Shown one piece after another: positions 1 through 5,831 of a stretch of DNA of 8,050 nucleotides. The stretch lies in the NCBI GenBank assembly GCA_027297005.1, contig JAPUIN010000162.1, positions 1 through 8,050 on the forward strand, in the 5' to 3' direction. Both the position numbers and the translations under genes were made by a program. The stretch's first letter is position 1; the number at the start of each line of letters is the position of its first letter. The stretch is from Acidobacteriota bacterium (GTDB taxonomy: Bacteria; Acidobacteriota; Polarisedimenticolia; Gp22-AA2). Below the pieces are notes generated by a model, which saw only the letters and a program-made list of their open reading frames with translations, did no database searches and had not been told where the DNA came from.

Positions 1-114
1 ATGCGGCGCCTTTTGCGCGACATCGCCGAGGGGAAGGCGCTCGGCGACATGACGACCCTCGCCGATCCCACGGTGATCGAGTCGCTGAAGCAGAAATACC
101 AGGAAGGCGTGTAG
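1..114 (+). CDS. acs: Acetyl-CoA synthetase (AMP-forming), C-terminal end only
   Basis: This is the 3' end of a gene that begins before the window. Frame 1 is open from base 1 to a TAG at 112-114 and gives 37 residues starting MRRLLRDIAEG, followed by a LGDMTTLADPTVIESL segment. This matches the conserved tail of acetyl-CoA synthetase, where an SGKIMRR motif carrying the acetylatable lysine is followed by RKIA...LGDTSTLADP. The ATG at position 1 is therefore almost certainly the internal Met of that motif, not a start codon. The lysine itself lies just outside the window. The enzyme activates acetate to acetyl-CoA through acetyl-adenylate in the cytoplasm. The gene converges on the ACT-domain gene with only 18 bp between the two stop codons. 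Identification rests on memory of the family C-terminus and is strong despite the short length. The nearest alternative is another acyl-CoA synthetase with an Acs-like tail, such as propionyl-CoA synthetase. Confidence 0.85.
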   Translation: MRRLLRDIAEGKALGDMTTLADPTVIESLKQKYQEGV

Positions 115-132
115 TCGGGACCGGACAGGCTC

Positions 133-510
133 CTAGCCGACGATCTCGGAGGCTTTTTCGAGATCCGACACGACCATCACGACAACCGCCTTCCCAGGTG
201 TCTGGGTGATCCCGGTGTAGGCGTAGTCGATGTTGACTCCCGCCTTGGCCAGCGACGCACAGATCTCTCCGAGGGAACCGGTCGCATCGGTTATGTCGAC
301 CGTCAGGCAATCTTCGATCGATGCGTACAGACCCTCCTTCTGAAGCGCCTCACGCCCCTTCTCCGGAGTCTCGGTGATGATCTTCGCTCGCCCCTCGAAA
401 ACGGCGAGCGCGCGCATGTTCACGCCCGCCTTGCCGATTGCCTGGGCCACCTGGGCCAGGGTTCCGATCTTATTGGCCAGTTGGACCGTCAACTGCTTCG
501 CTCGCGGCAT
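133..510 (-). CDS. Double ACT-domain protein, probable small-ligand sensor
   Basis: The gene encodes 125 residues made of two tandem ACT-like repeats, roughly 1-62 and 63-125, with no catalytic domain. Each repeat has the typical strand-helix pattern with a GTLAQVAQAIGKAGVNM or GSLGEICASLAKAGVNI segment, where the conserved Gly and Asn shape the ligand pocket. Stand-alone two-ACT proteins of this length are usually annotated as amino-acid-binding ACT proteins and are thought to sense amino acids or related metabolites. The ligand cannot be read from the sequence. The ATG at 508-510 has a good Shine-Dalgarno, GGGAGGA at 517-523 with a 6-nt spacer. The gene lies 69 bp after sdhB on the same strand with no clear promoter or terminator between them, so co-transcription with sdhCAB is likely. 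The gap holds one GC-rich hairpin (arms 553-558 and 566-571) without a U-tract. The ACT assignment is confident; the link to succinate oxidation is inference. Confidence 0.88.
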   Translation of the reverse strand: MPRAKQLTVQLANKIGTLAQVAQAIGKAGVNMRALAVFEGRAKIITETPEKGREALQKEGLYASIEDCLTVDITDATGSLGEICASLAKAGVNIDYAYTGITQTPGKAVVVMVVSDLEKASEIVG

Positions 511-552
511 GCTCTATCCTCCCTGTCTCGGTCGTTCATCCTCGCGCCCGGC

Positions 553-571
553 CGCCCCCCGTCCCGGGGCG
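553..571 (-). repeat. GC-rich hairpin between sdhB and the ACT gene
   Basis: Arms CGCCCC (553-558) and GGGGCG (566-571) pair across a 7-nt loop inside the 69-bp gap. No T-run follows it on the minus strand, so it is not a standard Rho-independent terminator. It could slow 3' decay or reduce expression of the ACT gene relative to sdhB. In DNA this GC-rich such a hairpin can also arise by chance. Confidence 0.3.
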
Positions 572-579
572 AACGTCGG

Positions 580-1332
580 TCAGCTTCGTTTTCCCGCCCC
601 CGTCAGCTTGCGGAATAGCGCCATGATCGGATCGTAGTAGCGATCCACGACCCGCTCCTTGAGGGGGATGATGCCATTGTCGGTGATCTCGATGTGCTCC
701 GGACAAACCTCCGTGCAGCAGCGCGTGATGTTACAGAGGCCCGACCCGAACTCCCTGTGCACGTCCGGAATGCGATCGGCCGTGTCGAGCGGATGCATCT
801 CCAGCGACGCCAGCCGGATCATGAATCGGGGTCCGATGAATCTGTCCCTGCCGCTTCGATCGCGCAGCACGTGACAGACGTCCTGGCAGAGGAAACATTC
901 GATGCACTTGCGGAACTCCTGCACCCGCTCGACGTCTTCCTGCTGCATGCGGTACTGGCCGTCGGCGTCCCGCGGTCGCGGTTTCAGCGGCGCGATTCGT
1001 TTGTTCTGCTCAAAGTTCCAGGACACGTCGGACACGAGATCTCTGATCACGGGAAACGTCTTCATCGGCTGCACCGTGAGGGTCTCATCCGGCGCGTACT
1101 GATTCATGCGGGTCATGCAGGCCAGGCGCGGCCGTCCGTTGATCTCCATGGAGCAGGAGCCGCACTTTCCCGCCTTGCAGTTCCACCGAATCGAGAGGTC
1201 GTTCGCCTGCAGCGCCTGAATACGATGCAGGGCGTCCAGGACCACCATCCCCGGCTCGACATCAATCCGATAGGTGGCGAACTCCCCTCCCCCATCATTC
1301 CCCCGCCAGATCCTGAAGACCCGCTCAGACAC
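580..1332 (-). CDS. sdhB: Succinate dehydrogenase iron-sulfur subunit, Sdh1-like
   Basis: The 250-residue protein passes electrons from the flavin subunit to the membrane anchor. An N-terminal plant-ferredoxin-type domain carries [2Fe-2S] ligands C52, C57, C60 and C72. The C-terminal domain has C143-x2-C146-x2-C149 with C210 for [4Fe-4S], and C153, C200 and C206 for [3Fe-4S]; spacing matches E. coli SdhB. The protein strongly resembles Mycobacterium Sdh1 SdhB, for example in RKCIECFLCQ, LEMHPLDT and EVCPEHI. The start is GTG at 1330-1332: it follows GGAGGGG (1337-1343) and overlaps the sdhA stop by 8 nt. Upstream in-frame starts exist as far as 1503, but they only add residues that are sdhA sequence read in another frame. 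Fumarate reductase is a formal alternative, since the subunits are homologous and direction cannot be told from SdhB alone. Confidence 0.95.
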   Translation of the reverse strand: MSERVFRIWRGNDGGGEFATYRIDVEPGMVVLDALHRIQALQANDLSIRWNCKAGKCGSCSMEINGRPRLACMTRMNQYAPDETLTVQPMKTFPVIRDLVSDVSWNFEQNKRIAPLKPRPRDADGQYRMQQEDVERVQEFRKCIECFLCQDVCHVLRDRSGRDRFIGPRFMIRLASLEMHPLDTADRIPDVHREFGSGLCNITRCCTEVCPEHIEITDNGIIPLKERVVDRYYDPIMALFRKLTGAGKRS

Positions 1333-3154
1333 TCTGCCCCTCCAGCTCCTCAAGGGTCGCCAGAGCGATGGCGGCGAGCGCTTCAGGAGGATCGGGTCGC
1401 TGTTCGACGCGCGTTTCCATGCCCTTCGCGCCCTTGTGGACGACGATGTTGACCTTCTGCCATTCCTCGCGCTCGCCGGGGAAATCGAGCCTCGTGTGGG
1501 CACCGCGGCTCTCCTCGCGGGCCAGGGCGCTCCGGGCCACAGCCTCGGATACGATTAGAAGTGAGTGAAGATCGAGCGCCTCGTGCCACCCGGCGTTGTA
1601 CTGCGAAGCACCGTGCGCCTTCACTCGATCCGCCTCCTCATTCAACTGTTTCAGCTCGGTGAGGGAGGTTTTCAGATCTTTGGCCGTGCGCACGATGCCG
1701 ACATGGCGCCCCATAATCTCCTGCAGCGCTTCGTGCACGATGAACGGGTTCGTCCCGCTCTCGCGGTTCAGCGGTTCGGTCGCGCGCCGGACCGCCTCGG
1801 CCGCCGGCCGTTCGTCGACCCGAGGACGCCGATCGAGGGCCCGGACATAGGCGCATGCCCCGACACCGGCCAGCCGTCCGAACACCAGGAGATCCGAAAG
1901 GGAGTTGCCACCCAACCGGTTGGCGCCGTGCATCCCGGCCGCGCACTCACCCGCCGCGAACAGCCCCGGCACCATCGACTGCTGACTGTCCGAATCGACC
2001 CGGATGCCGCCCATGAAATAGTGCAACGTCGGTCCGACTTCCATCGGATACTTCGTAATGTCGATTTCAGCAAGCTCCTTGAATTGGTGGTACATCGAGG
2101 GGAGCTTTTTCCGGATTGTCTCGGCCGGCACCTTGGAAGCGATGTCGAGGAACACCCCGCCGTGCGGCGAGCCCCGACCCTCCTTCACCTCGCTCATGAT
2201 CGCGCGCGCCACGACGTCACGCGTCAGAAGCTCCGGCGGACGGCGCGCACCCCTGTCCCCCTGGAGCCAGCGCACCACCTCAGCCTCGGAGTCAGCGGTC
2301 TCGGACGCGAAACGTTCCGGTGTGTAGCGGAACATGAACCGCTCACCCTTGTTGTTGAGCAGGACGCCGCCGTCACCCCGCACCCCCTCGGTCACGAGAA
2401 TGCCCCGGACCGACGGCGGCCAGACCATCCCGGTCGGGTGGAACTGTGTGAACTCGAGATCCATCAGCTCCGCCCCCGCCTCGTACGCCATCGTCAGGCC
2501 GTCTCCGGTGTACTCCCATGAGTTGGAGGTGACCCGCCAGGCACGTCCGCCTCCCCCGGTCGCCAGGATGATCGCCGGCGCCCGGAACAGGACAAACCGG
2601 CCGGTGTCGCGAAAGTACGCGAGCAACCCCGCGATCCGCCCGCCATCGAGCATCAGCTCGAGACCCGTGCACTCCATGTAGACCTGCATGCGCTGATGGA
2701 TCGAGTAATCCTGCAGCGTTCTGATGATCTCAAGTCCCGTGCGGTCGCCGACATGGGCCAGCCGCGGGTAACAATGCCCCCCGAAGTTACGCTGACTGAT
2801 CAACCCCTCGGCCGTCCGGTCGAAGACGGCGCCCCACTCCTCGAGCTCGCGGACACGATCCGGGGACTCCCTCGCGTGCAGTTCGGCCATGCGCCACTGG
2901 TTCAGAAACTTGCCGCCGCGCATCGTGTCGCGGAAGTGGATCTTCCAGTTGTCGTGCGGGTCGGAGTTTCCCAGCGCAGCAGCCACCCCCCCTTCGGCCA
3001 TCACTGTATGCGCCTTCCCCAGCAGCGATTTACAGACGACGCCGGTATTCATGCCGAGCGCTGCGCATTCGATGGCCGCGCGCAGGCCGGCACCGCCGGC
3101 CCCCACCACGAGGACGTCATGCTCAAACGACTTCAGCTCGGAGATGTCGACCAC
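1325..3154 (-). CDS. sdhA: Succinate dehydrogenase flavoprotein subunit, Sdh1-like
   Basis: The 609-residue flavoprotein oxidises succinate to fumarate at a covalently bound FAD on the cytoplasmic face of the membrane. A dinucleotide-binding GAGGAG lies at 18-23. H49 in KAHTVMAEGG is the expected flavin attachment site. The family segment FTQFHPTG includes H239, LLTRDVV includes the probable catalytic R312, LHYFMGG includes H378, and GANRLGGNSL (410-419) binds FAD. Residues near 460-609 form the helical C-terminal domain. The start is GTG at 3152-3154, 3 bp after the sdhC stop, with only a weak upstream GGGG. No other start is better placed before the Rossmann fold. The 3' end overlaps sdhB by 8 nt (GTGTCTGA), which implies translational coupling. 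Gene order C-A-B with a single anchor subunit matches the Sdh1 arrangement. Quinol:fumarate reductase cannot be fully excluded from sequence. Confidence 0.95.
   Translation of the reverse strand: MVDISELKSFEHDVLVVGAGGAGLRAAIECAALGMNTGVVCKSLLGKAHTVMAEGGVAAALGNSDPHDNWKIHFRDTMRGGKFLNQWRMAELHARESPDRVRELEEWGAVFDRTAEGLISQRNFGGHCYPRLAHVGDRTGLEIIRTLQDYSIHQRMQVYMECTGLELMLDGGRIAGLLAYFRDTGRFVLFRAPAIILATGGGGRAWRVTSNSWEYTGDGLTMAYEAGAELMDLEFTQFHPTGMVWPPSVRGILVTEGVRGDGGVLLNNKGERFMFRYTPERFASETADSEAEVVRWLQGDRGARRPPELLTRDVVARAIMSEVKEGRGSPHGGVFLDIASKVPAETIRKKLPSMYHQFKELAEIDITKYPMEVGPTLHYFMGGIRVDSDSQQSMVPGLFAAGECAAGMHGANRLGGNSLSDLLVFGRLAGVGACAYVRALDRRPRVDERPAAEAVRRATEPLNRESGTNPFIVHEALQEIMGRHVGIVRTAKDLKTSLTELKQLNEEADRVKAHGASQYNAGWHEALDLHSLLIVSEAVARSALAREESRGAHTRLDFPGEREEWQKVNIVVHKGAKGMETRVEQRPDPPEALAAIALATLEELEGQSV
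1337..1343 (-). promoter_or_regulatory. Ribosome binding site deciding the sdhB GTG start
   Basis: On the minus strand GGAGGGG lies 4 nt before the GTG at 1330-1332, inside the last codons of sdhA. It supports the GTG start over the upstream in-frame starts, which lie within sdhA and are not supported by homology. Confidence 0.65.
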
Positions 3155-3157
3155 GCC

Positions 3158-3982
3158 CTAGCCCCAGGTGTTGAGATCCCTGATGATGCCCAACGACACC
3201 ATCCTGATGTAGAAGTCGGTGAACCCCACCCAGATGAGACTCAGCCACGCGAACTGCATGTGGCGGGCGTTGAGCCACGAGACCCGCTTCCAGATGCCGT
3301 ACCGGGGGCCGACCGACCCGTCGCAGGAGAAACAGTCCAGGCGGCCTCCGACCAGGTGCCTGAACGAGTGGCATCCGAACGTGTAGGCGCCGAGCAGGAC
3401 GGCATTGAGCGTCATCACCAGGCTGCCGACCCCGACGCCGAACCGACCGTCCCTGAAGAAGGCCATCATTGCGTCATAGGAGAGGATGAAGATGAAGACG
3501 ATGGCGGCATAGAGAGCGTAACGGTGAAGATTCTGGAACAGGAGCAGGAACGTCTCCCCGCGATAGGTACCACGCGGCACCGGATTGACCGAGCAGCCGG
3601 GAGGCGACCCGAAAAGCGATCGATAGTAGGCTTTGCGATAGTAGTAACACGTGGCGCGGAAGGACCCCGGAAAGACGAGAATGAAAAACGCCGGCGATAC
3701 CGGCAGGAAGGCAGGCCACCAGCCGGGCCACGTGCCGAACCAGGAATGCGCGAGTGGCGCTGCGCCGGCGGCCGACGGTTCGACGAAGAAAACGGGCGAA
3801 TAGAGGGGGGAGAGATAGGATCCGTGGTAGTAATGATTCCCTTGGAAGGCCGCCCACGTGGTGTAGATGACGAAGCCACCTAGTCCCAAAACCGTCAGCA
3901 GCGGCCCGACCCACCAGCGATCCGAGCGGACGGTCGCCGCCGTTCCTGCCGGATGCCCCCCCACCGCGATCGTCTGTGCCAT
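3158..3982 (-). CDS. sdhC: Succinate dehydrogenase membrane anchor with Cys/His motif, Sdh1-like
   Basis: The 274-residue single membrane anchor replaces the usual SdhC/SdhD pair. Five hydrophobic segments are visible near 26-46, 89-108, 145-168, 181-203 and 243-267. After the fourth comes a Cys/His-rich motif: C204, H205, H209, C217 and C220. Other candidate ligands are C112, C130, H153 and H241. In the mycobacterial Sdh1 structure, from memory, the anchor holds a Rieske-type [2Fe-2S] cluster with two Cys and two His ligands. The motif here would suit that, but I cannot assign individual ligands. The start is ATG at 3980-3982, preceded by GGGAG (3991-3995) with an 8-nt spacer; an upstream in-frame GTG at 3989-3991 sits right against that Shine-Dalgarno and is less likely. 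It is the first gene of the sdh operon. Function rests on position, membrane profile and the clear sdhA/sdhB neighbours. Confidence 0.88.
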   Translation of the reverse strand: MAQTIAVGGHPAGTAATVRSDRWWVGPLLTVLGLGGFVIYTTWAAFQGNHYYHGSYLSPLYSPVFFVEPSAAGAAPLAHSWFGTWPGWWPAFLPVSPAFFILVFPGSFRATCYYYRKAYYRSLFGSPPGCSVNPVPRGTYRGETFLLLFQNLHRYALYAAIVFIFILSYDAMMAFFRDGRFGVGVGSLVMTLNAVLLGAYTFGCHSFRHLVGGRLDCFSCDGSVGPRYGIWKRVSWLNARHMQFAWLSLIWVGFTDFYIRMVSLGIIRDLNTWG

Positions 3983-3990
3983 CGCTTCCA

Positions 3991-3995
3991 CTCCC
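3991..3995 (-). promoter_or_regulatory. Ribosome binding site favouring the sdhC ATG
   Basis: On the minus strand GGGAG lies 8 nt before the ATG at 3980-3982. The competing in-frame GTG (3989-3991) overlaps this element and so could not use it. Confidence 0.55.
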
Positions 3996-4021
3996 GTTGT
4001 CGACGCCCTGGGAACGCGGGG

Positions 4022-4051
4022 ATTCTATCCGCACGGGCAGCCCAATCGCAA
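4022..4051 (-). promoter_or_regulatory. Candidate sigma-70-type promoter of the sdh operon
   Basis: On the minus strand TTGCGA (4046-4051) is followed after 18 bp by TAGAAT (4022-4027), matching 4 of 6 and 5 of 6 of the -35 and -10 consensus. Transcription would start near 4015 and give a leader of about 30 nt before the sdhC ATG. It is the best promoter-like pair in the 143-bp gap. Promoter rules for this organism are unknown. Confidence 0.5.
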
Positions 4052-4057
4052 TTACCA

Positions 4058-4075
4058 CCCGGTAACCCCACCGGG
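4058..4075. promoter_or_regulatory. Inverted repeat upstream of the sdh promoter, possible operator
   Basis: A perfect 6-bp inverted repeat, CCCGGT-N6-ACCGGG, ends 6 bp from the proposed -35 element, at about -43 to -60 from the predicted start. That position suits an activator site. It could alternatively form a hairpin in read-through RNA from the upstream phosphoesterase gene, but no T-run follows. Confidence 0.4.
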
Positions 4076-4090
4076 CGCCGGGCCGGTCCC

Positions 4091-4128
4091 TGGGAGCCTG
4101 TCCGGGTATTGGGTGGGGCCGGCTCCTA
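4091..4128. repeat. Inverted repeat at the 3' end of the phosphoesterase gene
   Basis: GGAGCC (4093-4098) and GGCTCC (4121-4126) pair across 22 nt, and the right arm runs into the stop codon of the phosphoesterase gene. There is no U-run, so this is at best a weak 3'-end structure or part of a factor-dependent terminator. Bases 4093-4105 also repeat a 13-mer found at 121-133. Confidence 0.25.
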
Positions 4129-4944
4129 ATATCGACCGCGCTCGCGTTCCCGCGCGGGGAGGATCTCGAGGCAGGTTGTCCACCATCCGGTGAGGATGGT
4201 CTCGACGAATTCCTCGGGCAGATTCTCTTCACGCATTTCGCGCGCGAACCCCTGGTGATCGTAGTGGACCGGCACGAACTCCACGTCAACCGGCCCGCCA
4301 GCTTTCCCCGCCGTCAGGACGGCATACCACACGTTGCAGCGGCCGTCGTTCGCCGGGCGTCCAAGAACACCGACGTTCACGACCTGACCGCCCGAAGGAA
4401 GAGTCCGGCTCCAGTGAAGCCCTGTGTGCGTGCACAGAATCCCATCGACCCGCTGCTCTCGAAGCAGGCGCTCGAGAAAAGGGACCGGCGACGTCGACTC
4501 CCACAGAAATTCGTTCTGCCGGCGGGGCGAGCCGTGACACAGCAGCAGTCGCCTCCCTCCCAGGGTCATCTGGATCGTCCCGGGCAGGCTGCGGTACCAC
4601 TTCTTGAATACTGCCGGCGTGCGCTCGCGCGTGTAGTCGAAGGCGATCTGTGCGAACTCGTTGTCCCTCGGATCGGTATAGCCGCACTGGCAGTCGTCGC
4701 GATCGTGGCCGACCGAGTCCTCGTAATTGCCCTGAATCACAGAAATACCGTGCTCCATGAGGATCGGGGGGATCCGCGCAGGATGTGGCCCGAAACCGCC
4801 GAGATCCCCCAGGCAGTAGAGGGCCTCGGCGCCACGGTGGCGCGCGTCCCGGATCGCGGCGAGGAGCGCCGGCGCGTTGTTGTAGACGCCCCCGAAGAAG
4901 GCTGCGCGGTGGATTCCGTTTTCGGGCGATCCGGTCGTCGTCAT
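4126..4944 (-). CDS. Calcineurin-like phosphoesterase relative with altered metal site
   Basis: The 272-residue protein aligns over its length with single-domain metallophosphoesterases of the YfcE/diadenosine-phosphatase type. Retained features are GDLGGFGP (D47), a GNYED in place of GNHD (N73), LCHGSP (H137) and a THT near H173. The usual N-terminal DxHGN metal motif is instead GVYNN at 19-23, so the Asp and His ligands are Gly and Tyr, and the GHTH motif reads CTHTGLH. Two metals in the normal geometry therefore look unlikely. The protein may bind one metal, act differently, or serve as a binding subunit. A CQCGYTDPRDN segment (85-95) is distinctive. The ATG overlaps the radical SAM stop as ATGA, with no strong Shine-Dalgarno, which points to coupled translation. 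It is the last gene of a three-gene operon. The fold assignment is good; activity and substrate are unknown. Confidence 0.8.
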   Translation of the reverse strand: MTTTGSPENGIHRAAFFGGVYNNAPALLAAIRDARHRGAEALYCLGDLGGFGPHPARIPPILMEHGISVIQGNYEDSVGHDRDDCQCGYTDPRDNEFAQIAFDYTRERTPAVFKKWYRSLPGTIQMTLGGRRLLLCHGSPRRQNEFLWESTSPVPFLERLLREQRVDGILCTHTGLHWSRTLPSGGQVVNVGVLGRPANDGRCNVWYAVLTAGKAGGPVDVEFVPVHYDHQGFAREMREENLPEEFVETILTGWWTTCLEILPARERERGRY

Positions 4945-5831
4945 GTCGAACAGGTTACCCCGGTCACATGACAGGTGTAGCAGGCGGGGTGCGACAATTC
5001 GAAGGGGCGGAGCGTCTCCGCAATCGTCCCCCCCATTCTCGCGCCGGTCTCCTCAATCAGGATCGGGCAGACGTAGACGCCCCGGCTCGTGATCATTCGT
5101 CCGGTGCTGCATTGGAGCGCCGCGAGGCTCTCATCGGTCACCATCCCGGGCGTGAGTCTCTCCCACTGCTCGTATCCGCGGCTGCGCGCCTGCTCGGCGC
5201 CGAGACGCCAGAGCGGAAGAACCTTAAGGCGCGGCTTCGCCAGCCCGAACCCCCTCAACCGCTCCAGGAATCGGGTCCGGCCGTCATTCGACCCCACTCC
5301 CTCCGCCGCCTCGCTCACGGTGATGACCGGGTTCATCCGCTCGTGCCATAAATTGCGGATCCCCACGACCGCGCGCTGAAACGTGCCCGGACCTCGAATG
5401 GCATCGTGATCCGCGGGACCCCAGCCGTCGAGGCTGATCCGGATCTCGAGGGAGTAGTCCGATCCGTCCGCGAGCGTCCGCAACCGGCGGCAGCGCTTCG
5501 GGTCGAGGAACAGGCCGTTGGTCAGCACCGATGCCGGGCCGACCTTCAGGGTCTCCTCCAGAATGCTCATCAGATCGCTGTTCATGAATGGCTCGCCGCC
5601 GGTGAAGTAGTACTCCTTCACACCGAGACGGACCGCCTCCTCAAGATAACGGCCCACCTCGGCGAGCGTCATCATCTCGTGGCTGTGATTATCGGGAGAG
5701 CATGAGATGAAGCAATGGGTGCAGCGAAGATTGCAGATCGTGCCGGCGACCTGAAACCAGAGGGTATCCAGGTCGAGGAATGGAACCCGCGGGCTCTCTT
5801 CGCCACCCGGCGACCCTCCCCGCCGGCTCAC
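4941..5831 (-). CDS. Radical SAM protein with cysteine-rich C-terminus
   Basis: The protein is 296 residues from the GTG start. CNLRCTHC (C33, C37, C40) is the CxxxCxxC motif for the SAM-cleaving [4Fe-4S] cluster, and TGGEPF (77-82) is the SAM-binding GGE motif. IRISLDG near 130-136 also fits the partial TIM barrel. The C-terminus has C241-x13-C255 and then C284-x2-C287-x6-C294, a SPASM/Twitch-like pattern that probably holds at least one auxiliary cluster. Relatives with this layout modify peptides or small molecules, but the substrate here is unknown. I prefer GTG at 5829-5831 because it overlaps the oxidoreductase stop as GTGA; an in-frame ATG at 5859-5861 would add 10 residues and a 34-nt overlap. 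Neither has a clear Shine-Dalgarno. It ends in an ATGA overlap with the phosphoesterase gene. No precursor peptide gene is adjacent. Confidence 0.88.
   Translation of the reverse strand: MSRRGGSPGGEESPRVPFLDLDTLWFQVAGTICNLRCTHCFISCSPDNHSHEMMTLAEVGRYLEEAVRLGVKEYYFTGGEPFMNSDLMSILEETLKVGPASVLTNGLFLDPKRCRRLRTLADGSDYSLEIRISLDGWGPADHDAIRGPGTFQRAVVGIRNLWHERMNPVITVSEAAEGVGSNDGRTRFLERLRGFGLAKPRLKVLPLWRLGAEQARSRGYEQWERLTPGMVTDESLAALQCSTGRMITSRGVYVCPILIEETGARMGGTIAETLRPFELSHPACYTCHVTGVTCST

Noticed and set aside
1..3. ATG at the first base as a true start of a 37-residue protein
   Set aside because: The following residues match the inside of the acetyl-CoA synthetase C-terminus, where this Met is part of the conserved GKIMRR motif.
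1333..1503. N-terminal extension of sdhB to 1503
   Set aside because: It reads sdhA sequence in another frame and resembles no SdhB. GTG 1332 has a ribosome binding site and gives the family length.
1565..2521. 318-codon plus-strand open frame opposite sdhA, and a similar 395-codon frame at 2696-3883
   Set aside because: Both lie antisense to clearly identified sdhA and sdhC. Their products are rich in Arg, Pro and His with no domain pattern, as expected for GC-rich shadow frames.
4058..4128. Rho-independent terminator between the phosphoesterase gene and sdhC
   Set aside because: Two inverted repeats are present, but neither is followed by a T-run on the minus strand, so termination cannot be claimed.
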